Source of the DNA: Taishania sp045629585
GTDB lineage: Bacteria; Bacteroidota; Bacteroidia; Flavobacteriales_D; Crocinitomicaceae
Direction: 5' to 3'
Assembly (NCBI GenBank): GCA_045629585.1
Contig: JAZQRM010000073.1
Location: forward strand, 1-17,637
Length of the DNA: 17,637 bases
Both the position numbers and the translations under genes were made by a program. This document shows positions 8,008-15,003 of this stretch, in pieces (position 1 is the first letter of the stretch; each line of letters begins with the position of its first letter). The notes under the pieces were generated by a model, which saw only the letters and a program-made list of their open reading frames with translations, was not told where the DNA came from and searched no databases.

Positions 8008-8034
8008 GTTAATTTAGAATTTACACCTTTTACA

Positions 8035-8874
8035 ATGATAAGATCATACTTAATACTTAATTCACTATTGATACTTTGTTTTATACTTGATTCGATTTAT
8101 AATAGTGGCACAACAAAAATTTCATTTTTTTTGATTTCATTGGTTACATTTCTTATGATTTACAATAAACCTATACAAGGATTAGAAAAATTATTTAAAA
8201 GGTACTTTATTAAAATCACGCCTAAAAGCAAATTTGAAAACTATCAAGACAATAGACGATTAACAATCTTTATCCTAATAGGCATTTTCTACATATTTAT
8301 CTTATTCACATGGATACATAATGAAGACAAATCTTGGCTTTTTAAAATAATTATAACGATATCAATACCTTTGGCTGTCTATATTACAAATCATCATATT
8401 TATAGTGAAAAATTTGAACACTTAATGAAAGAACAGTACAATTCTATTCAGGTAAAAAAAGAGAGTGTAGAAGAAATCTTAATTACTGGAGAATTAAGAT
8501 TTAAAAAACTTGAAAAAAGAGAGGTAATGGCGATAATTGAAATTTTTAAAGGTATTATCAAGGATGAGTCACTAAAAGATTTTAGAAATTTTATACAGAA
8601 AGAGGGAATAAAGAACAAAATAATATGTGTGGATAATTCGAAAACCGGGGTATTTCGATATAAAAATCTTTTCAAATTGATGCATCTTATATTGCATGAC
8701 AATAATACAGAATTTAGGGGACAACAAAGAAAAGACATGCTACTACTCTTACAAAATCACTTTGTAAAAGAAGAAAAAAATGTCATTCTTGAATTAAATT
8801 ATAAATCTATGGAGGGAGCTTACTCTAGTTTTAATTTGTCTGAGGTCCCTAAAATCACAATTAAGACACTCTAA
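8035..8874 (+). CDS. Unknown protein with four membrane helices and a soluble C-terminal domain
   Basis: I do not recognise the family. From the ATG at 8035 (279 residues) hydrophobic helices lie at about 4-22, 29-44, 75-94 and 101-119, with a basic loop (KRYFIKITPKSK) between the second and third. The remaining 160 residues are charged and soluble, with a helical look and no nuclease, kinase or binding motif I can name. The frame is open back to a GTG at 7990 and an ATG at 7999, but those lie in a stem-loop, so 8035 is preferred. It sits between the integrase and the excisionase-like gene, where such islands carry accessory genes. A transfer, exclusion or defence role is possible and unproven. 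Confidence 0.7.
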   Translation: MIRSYLILNSLLILCFILDSIYNSGTTKISFFLISLVTFLMIYNKPIQGLEKLFKRYFIKITPKSKFENYQDNRRLTIFILIGIFYIFILFTWIHNEDKSWLFKIIITISIPLAVYITNHHIYSEKFEHLMKEQYNSIQVKKESVEEILITGELRFKKLEKREVMAIIEIFKGIIKDESLKDFRNFIQKEGIKNKIICVDNSKTGVFRYKNLFKLMHLILHDNNTEFRGQQRKDMLLLLQNHFVKEEKNVILELNYKSMEGAYSSFNLSEVPKITIKTL

Positions 8875-8900
8875 TTTTTTTAATCACTCTAATTTAGAGT
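8867..8900. promoter_or_regulatory. Paired CACTCTAATTT repeats with a palindrome (candidate operator)
   Basis: CACTCTAATTT occurs at 8867-8877 and again at 8885-8895, 18 bases apart. The second copy is part of the palindrome ACTCTAA-T-TTAGAGT (8886-8900). The first copy contains the stop codon of the preceding gene. The site lies 62 bases before the HTH gene at 8963, so it may be that protein's own operator, or possibly a weak terminator. Confidence 0.45.
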
Positions 8901-8962
8901 ATAAGATAAAAACAGATTCAGAGCACTTCCTTTCCTTTGCATTACATATCAAAATAAAAGCA

Positions 8963-9250
8963 ATGGAAAGAGAATTAATATTACTAAAATTAGAGCGAAT
9001 TGAAAAGCATATCTTTAGCTTAAAAACAATTTTAACCGTAGATGAACTATCAGAATATACAGGATTCAAAAAATCGTATATATATAAACTAGTGCATCAA
9101 AACTTGATACCATTTTCTAAACCTAATGGTAAAGTTTTATTCTTCGAAAAAATCAAGATCGATACTTGGTTACTTGGTAACTCCTCCAGTTCTAAATCTG
9201 AGATTGAAAGCATAGCTATTCACTATGCGAAAAGCAACAAATCAAAATAA
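8963..9250 (+). CDS. Helix-turn-helix excisionase-like DNA-binding protein
   Basis: A 95-residue protein with a short N-terminal helix (about 1-20) followed by a MerR/excisionase-type winged helix-turn-helix (about 22-70). The recognisable run is TVDELSEYTGFKKSYIYKLV, then a wing with PNGKVLFFEKIKIDTWL. This is the HTH_17 architecture found beside primase or VirE-like genes in Bacteroidota mobile elements. Such proteins act as recombination directionality factors or as regulators of the excision/replication genes. It is followed 24 bases later by the VirE-type ATPase gene, so the two probably share a transcript. A repeat/palindrome pair upstream could be its target. The function as an excisionase is inferred. 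Confidence 0.85.
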   Translation: MERELILLKLERIEKHIFSLKTILTVDELSEYTGFKKSYIYKLVHQNLIPFSKPNGKVLFFEKIKIDTWLLGNSSSSKSEIESIAIHYAKSNKSK

Positions 9251-9274
9251 ATACAAACATAAATTGAATGTATT

Positions 9275-10426
9275 ATGGAGGAAAAGTTAGAATTCTCATT
9301 ACACACTAATGATTCTGCGAATACTATTTATGACAGAGCTTTAAATTACATTAATAAGAAATACTTAATCCGGTTTAATAAGATTGCCTTAGAGCATGAG
9401 ATTACACCAATAAATAAAGGGAAATGGTCAACTGTAAACATCAATTCTTTATTAATCGAGTTGTCTAGAGCTGGTATAGAAATATCATTAAATAAATTAG
9501 AGATCTTATTAGGTAGTGAACTGATAACAGCATACAATCCTATTATTAATTATTTCACAAACTTGCCTAAATGGGATGGAAAGAACCATATTCTGAATTT
9601 AAGTTCATTTATTGAAACTAAGGATAATAATCATTTTCATTATCATTTTGAAAAATGGCTTGCACGAGTAGTTCTTTGCGCTTGTAACAACGATTACGTA
9701 AACAAACAATGTATAGTATTTACATCTTCTCAAAATGTTGGTAAATCAACTTTTTTAAGATTTCTTATGCCTAAAGTATTAAAGTCACACTACATGGAAG
9801 ACCTATCATTGAACAAAGATGGAATTATTGCAATGTGTAAAAACTTAATAATTAACCTTGATGAATTATCTGTCTTCTCAAAATATGACATAAACACACT
9901 AAAATCATACATGTCTCGAAGCACTGTAAACACACGTTTACCGTATGCAAAGAAAAATCAATTACTACAAAGAATATGTTCGTTTGTTGGATCCTCTAAT
10001 CAAACTGAATTCCTTACAGATACAACTGGGAGTGTAAGATGGTTGATTTTTGAACTCAACAAGATAGATTTTAGATATAGAACAGATGTTGATATAGATC
10101 TGGTGTGGGCACAATCCTATTACAATGCCTTTCATAATAAAACATTCGAACCAAATTTAACAGCGTTAGATATTGAAGAAAATGAAAAGAAAAATGAGAA
10201 GTTCAGGGAAATACCTCCAGAGGAAGAATATTTAATCCAACACTTCGAAAAAAGTGATAATACAGACGATTTCAGAACAACAACAGAGATTGCACAAGTC
10301 ATCATGATAAATTTTGGACATAATGTGTCTAGTGAAAAATTAGGACGAGTATTAAAACAACTAGGATACAACAGGATCAAACATTCTAAAAGGCAGGTGT
10401 ATGGTTATCAGATAAAAAATAAATAA
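9275..10426 (+). CDS. VirE-family (superfamily 3-like) ATPase, probable replication helicase/primase-type protein
   Basis: The 383-residue protein has the virulence-associated-E fold of mobile-element replication proteins. Visible are an N-terminal helical region ending in LPKWDGKNH (about 97-105), Walker A SSQNVGKST (151-159), Walker B LIINLDELS (191-199), and a sensor block CSFVGSSNQ...FLTDTTGSVRWL (235-257) whose Arg255 may be an arginine finger. The C-terminal 80 residues look like a winged helix. No N-terminal primase domain is present, so it is a short version of the family. It lies right before a region of opposed short repeats that could be its origin of replication. The family is confident; the role in element replication is inferred. 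Confidence 0.85.
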   Translation: MEEKLEFSLHTNDSANTIYDRALNYINKKYLIRFNKIALEHEITPINKGKWSTVNINSLLIELSRAGIEISLNKLEILLGSELITAYNPIINYFTNLPKWDGKNHILNLSSFIETKDNNHFHYHFEKWLARVVLCACNNDYVNKQCIVFTSSQNVGKSTFLRFLMPKVLKSHYMEDLSLNKDGIIAMCKNLIINLDELSVFSKYDINTLKSYMSRSTVNTRLPYAKKNQLLQRICSFVGSSNQTEFLTDTTGSVRWLIFELNKIDFRYRTDVDIDLVWAQSYYNAFHNKTFEPNLTALDIEENEKKNEKFREIPPEEEYLIQHFEKSDNTDDFRTTTEIAQVIMINFGHNVSSEKLGRVLKQLGYNRIKHSKRQVYGYQIKNK

Positions 10427-10432
10427 AAACAA

Positions 10433-10531
10433 CTTACCTGCTTACCTACTTACCTGAATAAATAAACCCTTCGGGCTTTAGGAAAAGAGAAAACACAAGA
10501 ATATAATAAGGTAAGAAGGTAGGAAGGTAAG
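10433..10531. repeat. Opposed triplets of 8-bp iterons around a UUCG hairpin (candidate replication origin)
   Basis: CTTACCTG, CTTACCTA and CTTACCTG run head to tail at 10433-10456. AAGGTAAG, AAGGTAGG and AAGGTAAG, the opposite orientation of the same unit, run at 10508-10531. The two blocks are complementary at 20 of 24 positions, so they can also form one long hairpin. Between them, 10463-10480 is a smaller dyad closed by a TTCG loop with one C-C mismatch. The region begins 6 bases after the VirE-type ATPase stop. An origin, a single-strand initiation site or a terminator are all possible. Confidence 0.6.
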
Positions 10532-10595
10532 CACATAAATTTTAAAATTCATAAATATATCGAGTCTAGAAAACTTAAAAGATTAAAGTTGATAG

Positions 10596-10647
10596 CGCAC
10601 TTGCAACTTCTTAACGCTTCGTTACACTACTCTAAAGTTGCAATGCG
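10596..10647. other. Candidate origin of transfer (oriT) upstream of the relaxase
   Basis: CGCACTTGCAACTT (10596-10609) pairs with AAGTTGCAATGCG (10635-10647), leaving one bulged C. Inside the loop, TAACG-CTT-CGTTA (10612-10624) makes a second hairpin. On the minus strand the loop reads TAGTGTAAC, partly like the TAGTGTG nick region I recall for pMV158-type (MobV) plasmids. The structure ends 33 bases before a MobV-like relaxase gene, the usual place for its oriT. The nick position is not established. Confidence 0.55.
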
Positions 10648-10680
10648 GTCTACGACGTCAAAATCTAAAAAATTTAAAAC

Positions 10681-11586
10681 ATGGCTAAATCTTCTATCCA
10701 TTTCAACGCAGTAAAAACTGCTTCAGAAAGTCACAACTATAGGCATCAGGAATTAGACTACCTAATCCCTGAACTAAAAGGAAATTTCCAAAATTGGTCT
10801 TCATCTTCGATAGAAGATAAATCAAAAGAAATTTCAAAACTTTGTAAAAAGCTTTCCGGACGAAAGCTTCAAAAAAATGCTGAACCTATTAAGGAAGCTG
10901 TCGTGAATTTAAATCCTCATCATAATATGGACGATTTAAAACGACTAGCTGAAGAACTTCAAAAGCAATTCAGTATTAATTGCTTTCAAATACACATACA
11001 TCGTGACGAAGGTCACTATAATAAAGAATCAGGACAAATTATAATCAATCACCATGCTCACATGCTTTTTGATTGGCAAGATAAAACAAAAGGCACAATG
11101 CTACGATTAAAGAATCATGATCTCTCTAAGATACAAACCGTAGTTGCTGAAGCATTGCAAATGGAAAGAGGTGAACTCAGAACCAATTCTAACAGAGAAA
11201 GACTTGAAGCTATAGAATTTAAAGCGCTCCAAAAAGAAAAGGAACTTCTAAAAATAGAATTACGTTCTTACGAAATCCAATCTAATATGCGTAAAATCCA
11301 ATACAAAGAACAAACGCTTCAACAGAACATATCTGAATTGGAGCAAAAAAAAAATAAAGTCAGAGAACGAATTAATACTATTAGAGAAAGAGGAGCATAT
11401 CTACAATCTAGCGATGACTACAGAATCAAAAACTACCTTTACGACTCCATCACAAAACGATGGGAACACAACCCCGACAAACTTAATCGACTTAGTGCGA
11501 TCCAAATTGTTAAAGCAATATTCCTCATTAGTTCAGATATTCGAAACCTTGAAAGAGCGCTATCTATCCATAAAACAAAGCAATAA
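10681..11586 (+). CDS. MobV/Pre-like relaxase (mobilisation protein)
   Basis: The protein would nick oriT and pilot the single strand during mobilisation by a helper conjugation system. The 301 residues start MAKSSIHFNAVKTASESHNYR. The catalytic core shows a histidine-rich metal site, HIHRDEGH (105-112) followed by INHHAHMLFDW (122-132), the arrangement of MobV/plasmid-recombination (Pre) relaxases. A highly charged coiled coil covers about 175-235, and a short helical C-terminal region follows. It is smaller than many MobV proteins but like those of flavobacterial small plasmids. No second mobilisation gene is seen. The candidate oriT lies directly upstream. The class is inferred from motifs; the metal-binding pattern is clear. 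Confidence 0.82.
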   Translation: MAKSSIHFNAVKTASESHNYRHQELDYLIPELKGNFQNWSSSSIEDKSKEISKLCKKLSGRKLQKNAEPIKEAVVNLNPHHNMDDLKRLAEELQKQFSINCFQIHIHRDEGHYNKESGQIIINHHAHMLFDWQDKTKGTMLRLKNHDLSKIQTVVAEALQMERGELRTNSNRERLEAIEFKALQKEKELLKIELRSYEIQSNMRKIQYKEQTLQQNISELEQKKNKVRERINTIRERGAYLQSSDDYRIKNYLYDSITKRWEHNPDKLNRLSAIQIVKAIFLISSDIRNLERALSIHKTKQ

Positions 11587-11639
11587 CCTAAACAACAATA
11601 AAAAAAGGGGACACTCTCTATAATCTATTCTTCTAAAGG

Positions 11640-11687
11640 TTTATTAGTTTAATAAAACTAATAAACTAATAAACTAATAAACTAAGA
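11640..11687. repeat. Perfect hairpin continuing into 8-bp tandem AACTAATA repeats
   Basis: TTTATTAGTTT (11640-11650) and AAACTAATAAA (11655-11665) form an 11-bp perfect stem with a 4-base loop. The right arm continues as AACTAATA at 11656, 11664 and 11672 plus a degenerate unit at 11680, so the left arm could pair in several registers. It lies between the relaxase and hsdM and may end the relaxase transcript. The rest of the 190-base gap is AT-rich; TACGTTTA at 11761-11768 is a near match to the -7 promoter consensus ahead of hsdM. Confidence 0.55.
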
Positions 11688-11776
11688 CATCACTTAACAC
11701 GTAAATGAATTCTGAAAAACAACTATTTATCAATCAGATAATAACTATCTTCGTTTAACATACGTTTACAAATATT

Positions 11777-13336
11777 ATGGCTAAAAAAGTCCAAACAAAA
11801 AGCACTGAAGAGATCCTGTGGGATGCAGCAAATAAATTACGCGGTTCTGTTGAACCATCTGAATACAAACACGTAGTGTTAAGTTTGATTTTCTTAAAGT
11901 TTGCGCACGATAAATTTATCAAACGAAGAGGTGAACTCATCAATGAACACAAAGAAGCATTTCTAGAGATTCCAGAATTCTATCAGGCTGATAATATCTT
12001 TTATTTACCAGAAGAAGCACGTTGGACATTTATCATCGAAAATGCCAAACAAGAAGACATTACCCTAAAAGTAGATACCGCACTTAAAACCATAGAACGT
12101 ACCAATAAATCGTTAGAAGGTGCATTGCCCGATAACTATTTCTCTCGCTTAGGATTGGATCAATCTAAATTTTCGGCTTTATTGGATACCATCAACAACA
12201 TCGATACGCTTCGTGATGAAGCCCAAGATATTGTGGGGCGTGTGTACGAATATTTCTTGAGCAAATTTGCCATTGCCGAAGGAAAAGGGAAAGGTGAATT
12301 CTATACGCCGAAGTCGATTGTAAACTTAATTGCCGAAATGATTGAACCTTATAAAGGAAAAATCTATGACCCTTCTTGTGGTTCGGGTGGTATGTTTGTG
12401 CAGTCGTTGAAGTTTATTGAGAAACACCAAGGAAACAAAAAAGACATTTCCATTTACAGACAAGAGTTAACGAATACTACGTTTAAACTGGCTAAAATGA
12501 ACTTAGCCATTCGTGGGATTTCTGCCAATTTAGGAAACAAAGCGGCCGATACTTTTGGTGACGATCAGCACAAAGAACTGAAAGCCGATTACATCATGGC
12601 GAATCCTCCGTTCAACTTAAAAGATTGGCGTGCTGAAAACGAATTAACGGATGATCCGCGTTGGACAGGTTACGAAGTTCCTCCCAAATCGAATGCCAAC
12701 TATGCGTGGATTTTGAATATGATTTCGAAATTATCGCAAAACGGAGTGGCTGGTTTTATCTTAGCCAATGGTGCCCTTTCGGGTGGTGGCGAAGAATACA
12801 AAATCCGTAAACAGATTATAGAAAACGACTTGGTAGAAGCGATTGTGATTTTGCCTCAAGATATGTTTTACTCTACCAATATTTCGGTAACGCTTTGGAT
12901 ATTGAATCGAAATAAAAAAGAACGCACCGTAGAAGTAAACGATGGCGTTAAAAACTATCGTAACCGCGAAGGTGAAGTCTTGTTTATGGATTTACGCCAA
13001 AAAGGAGAACCGTTTGAAAAGAAATTTATTCAGTTTTCGGAACAAGATATTGAGCAGATTGCAGCAACCTATCACAACTGGCAACAAAAAGATTTTGCAA
13101 CGACTTATACGAATGAACCTGAATATTGTTACAGTGCAACCTTAGAAGAGATTCGTAAAAAAGATTATTCGTTAGTGCCTAGTAAATACATAGCGTTTGT
13201 AAACCGTGACGAAAACATCGATTACGATTCCCAGATGCAAACGTTGCAAACCGAATTGAAAGACTTGTTTCAGCAAGAAGAAGCCTTGAAACAAGAAGTA
13301 GCTAACGTGTTTAAATCGTTGGGATATGAGTTATAA
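11777..13336 (+). CDS. hsdM: Type I restriction-modification system, DNA methyltransferase subunit
   Basis: HsdM transfers a methyl group from S-adenosylmethionine to adenine N6 at the bipartite site set by HsdS. The 519-residue protein has the N-terminal helical HsdM domain (about 5-140), the cofactor motif I DPSCGSGGMF (198-207) preceded by GEFYTPKSIV, and the catalytic NPPF (276-279). The C-terminal tail (about 480-519) is a coiled coil of the sort that contacts HsdS. Length and motifs are normal and nothing looks broken. The stop overlaps the hsdS start by 11 bases, so translation is coupled. Its base composition is less AT-rich than the flanking island genes, which suggests the module was gained separately. 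Confidence 0.97.
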   Translation: MAKKVQTKSTEEILWDAANKLRGSVEPSEYKHVVLSLIFLKFAHDKFIKRRGELINEHKEAFLEIPEFYQADNIFYLPEEARWTFIIENAKQEDITLKVDTALKTIERTNKSLEGALPDNYFSRLGLDQSKFSALLDTINNIDTLRDEAQDIVGRVYEYFLSKFAIAEGKGKGEFYTPKSIVNLIAEMIEPYKGKIYDPSCGSGGMFVQSLKFIEKHQGNKKDISIYRQELTNTTFKLAKMNLAIRGISANLGNKAADTFGDDQHKELKADYIMANPPFNLKDWRAENELTDDPRWTGYEVPPKSNANYAWILNMISKLSQNGVAGFILANGALSGGGEEYKIRKQIIENDLVEAIVILPQDMFYSTNISVTLWILNRNKKERTVEVNDGVKNYRNREGEVLFMDLRQKGEPFEKKFIQFSEQDIEQIAATYHNWQQKDFATTYTNEPEYCYSATLEEIRKKDYSLVPSKYIAFVNRDENIDYDSQMQTLQTELKDLFQQEEALKQEVANVFKSLGYEL

Positions 13337-14960
13337 AAAGTTAGGAGATTATATTCAACAAGTAAATAATCGTAATAGAGATTTACAAGTTGATACATTA
13401 CTTGGTGTAAGTATTACTAAAAAATTGATTCCTTCCATTGCTAACACGGTTGGAACGGATATGTCTACGTATAAGATTATCGAAAAGGGACAATTTGCAT
13501 ACGGAACCATTACATCAAGAAATGGAGATAAAATATCTATTGCTTTAGCTGATGAATACGAAAAGGCTTTGGTTTCTCAAATCTACATAGTATTTGAAGT
13601 AATTGATAAAAATGAATTGCTACCTGAATATTTGATGATGTGGTTTTCTCGACCAGAATTTGATCGTTATGCACGTTATCATTCGCATGGAAGCACAAGA
13701 GAATCTTTTGATTGGGAAGATATGTGTAATGTTGAATTACCTGTTCCATCCATCGAAAAACAGCGCGAAATTGTAGCCCAATACCAAGCGGTAGAAAACA
13801 AAATAAAAGTCAACGAACAAATCTGCGAGAAGTTGGAAGCTACTGCACAAACATTGTACAAGCAATGGTTTGTTGATTTTGAGTTTCCCTGCCTTCCTTC
13901 GGACTATCGTCCTCACGGGCAGGTAAACCAAAATCTGCCAATCGATGAATATATTACTAAGATAGGAAGTGTTTGTACATATAGTAAGGTGGGTGGTTTA
14001 CCCGTTTCAGATGGCAAAACTTGGTTTGTATATCTTATCTTATGCGAGAACGATTCTGTTTATAAAGGAATGACGAATGATTTATACCGTAGGTTTTACG
14101 AACACTATATGGGAGAAGGTGCTGAATGGACAAAACTTAATACACCTTTAAAAGTTATTCATTGGGAAAGTTTTGCAACAAAGGAAGAAGCTGCAAAAAG
14201 AGAAAAAGATTTAAAAACAGGCTATGGTAGAACTTGGATAAGCAGGCAAATTGAAAAAGCAGGCGGAATCAATCAACTAAAAACCAGTTTACCTGCCCCG
14301 CAAACGGAGTTAAGGACGGCAGGGAAAATGGTTTTCAATGAAGAATTAGAAAAGGAAATCCCTGAGGGTTGGGAGGTTGGAACATTAGGCAACATTTGCG
14401 AATTTATTGATGGAGATAGAGGTTCAAATTATCCAAATGGTTCTGATTTTATTGAAAATGGATTTTGTCTATTTCTCAATGCAGGTAATGTCACAAAAAA
14501 AGGGTTTGATTTTAGTTCATGCTCTTTTATTTCTAAAGAAAAAGATAATCTTTTAAGAAAAGGAAAATTAAAAAGACAAGATATAGTGATAACGTCTAGA
14601 GGTACAGTTGGTAATATAGCTTTTTATACAGAATTTATTGAATTTGAAAACATTAGAATAAATTCAGGAATGCTGATTCTAAGACCATTAATTAAACCAA
14701 GTTTTATTTATACTCTTTTAAAATCGTATGAGTTTAATAAATTAATAGAAAATTACATTTCTGGTTCAGCAGTTCCACAATTACCAATCAAAGATTTGAG
14801 TATAATAAAGATATTAAAGTCAAGTGAAAATATAATGAATAATTTTTCTTCACAAGTTGAATATATCTACGGATTAATAGACACTATCAAGAATCAAAAC
14901 CAAAAACTCACTCAGCTTCAATCGTTATTGTTAAGTCGCTTGGCAACGTTGGAGGGGTAA
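13326..14960 (+). CDS. hsdS: Type I restriction-modification specificity subunit carrying an in-frame GIY-YIG insertion
   Basis: HsdS holds two target-recognition domains (TRDs) that read the two halves of the DNA site. Residues 1-140 form TRD1, and 141-186 are the conserved coiled coil (VPSIEKQREIVAQYQ ... TLYKQWFVDFEF). TRD2 starts at about 335 (VFNEELEKEIPEGWEVGTLG), and the last 50 residues are the second coiled coil, ending QLQSLLLSRLATLEG. Between them, 187-334 is foreign: a GIY-YIG nuclease domain with linkers, where relatives usually have a short linker. At 544 residues the protein is about 130 longer than a usual HsdS. Both TRD halves look complete, so specificity could survive. The start overlaps hsdM by 11 bases. 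Function of the fusion is unknown. Confidence 0.93.
   Translation: MSYKKLGDYIQQVNNRNRDLQVDTLLGVSITKKLIPSIANTVGTDMSTYKIIEKGQFAYGTITSRNGDKISIALADEYEKALVSQIYIVFEVIDKNELLPEYLMMWFSRPEFDRYARYHSHGSTRESFDWEDMCNVELPVPSIEKQREIVAQYQAVENKIKVNEQICEKLEATAQTLYKQWFVDFEFPCLPSDYRPHGQVNQNLPIDEYITKIGSVCTYSKVGGLPVSDGKTWFVYLILCENDSVYKGMTNDLYRRFYEHYMGEGAEWTKLNTPLKVIHWESFATKEEAAKREKDLKTGYGRTWISRQIEKAGGINQLKTSLPAPQTELRTAGKMVFNEELEKEIPEGWEVGTLGNICEFIDGDRGSNYPNGSDFIENGFCLFLNAGNVTKKGFDFSSCSFISKEKDNLLRKGKLKRQDIVITSRGTVGNIAFYTEFIEFENIRINSGMLILRPLIKPSFIYTLLKSYEFNKLIENYISGSAVPQLPIKDLSIIKILKSSENIMNNFSSQVEYIYGLIDTIKNQNQKLTQLQSLLLSRLATLEG
13884..13927. repeat. Left palindromic end of the GIY-YIG cassette
   Basis: TTT-C-CCTGCC (13884-13893) pairs with GGCAGG-T-AAA (13918-13927). 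An inner stem GGAC-TATC-GTCC (13901-13912) sits at the tip. The whole sequence is translated as part of hsdS (FPCLPSDYRPHGQV). Confidence 0.75.
14288..14327. repeat. Right palindromic end of the GIY-YIG cassette
   Basis: TTT-A-CCTGCC (14288-14297) pairs with GGCAGG-G-AAA (14318-14327), with CCG-CAAA-CGG near the tip. Read on the other strand, its arms equal those of the left end, including the unpaired base and one extra base of the inner arm (GGCAGGTAAAC). The loop region differs in length and sequence. Confidence 0.75.
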
Positions 14961-15003
14961 AAGAAAAACTAAACTACTATAAACTTAAGAAACACTATGA
15001 ATT

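Larger units (their letters stand above)
13884..14327 (+). mobile_element. Palindrome-flanked GIY-YIG cassette inserted in frame within hsdS
   Basis: The segment is 444 bases (148 codons) and keeps the hsdS frame open throughout. It starts with TTTCCCTGCC and ends with GGCAGGGAAA, exact inverted copies. The coded GIY-YIG domain covers HsdS residues about 234-311. The residues expected for catalysis are present: Tyr236 in FVYL, Tyr246 in VYKG, Arg255/256 in LYRRFYEH with His260, and Glu293 in KREKDLK. It looks most like the short stand-alone GIY-YIG proteins (UPF0213/YhbQ-like). An in-frame GTG at 13989 could allow separate translation, but no good ribosome site precedes it. Mobility is inferred from the palindromic ends. 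Confidence 0.7.

Noticed and set aside
7990..8034. GTG (7990) or ATG (7999) as start of the membrane protein gene
   Set aside because: Both fall within a perfect stem-loop, and the added residues are not needed for the first membrane helix; ATG 8035 fits better.
10433..10531. The short repeats as a CRISPR array
   Set aside because: The units are 8 bases, directly abutting without spacers, and no cas genes are present.
10601..10650. The stem-loop before the relaxase as a tRNA-like or small RNA gene
   Set aside because: It has no cloverleaf arms or conserved tRNA bases and no promoter; oriT fits the position better.
11414..11623. 69-codon frame at the end of the relaxase gene
   Set aside because: It lies in another frame of the relaxase coding region for most of its length, and its product is low-complexity.
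13884..14327. The hsdS insertion as an intein or group I intron
   Set aside because: There is no intein splice-junction Cys/Ser and His-Asn motif, and an intron would not keep an open frame with translatable palindromic ends.
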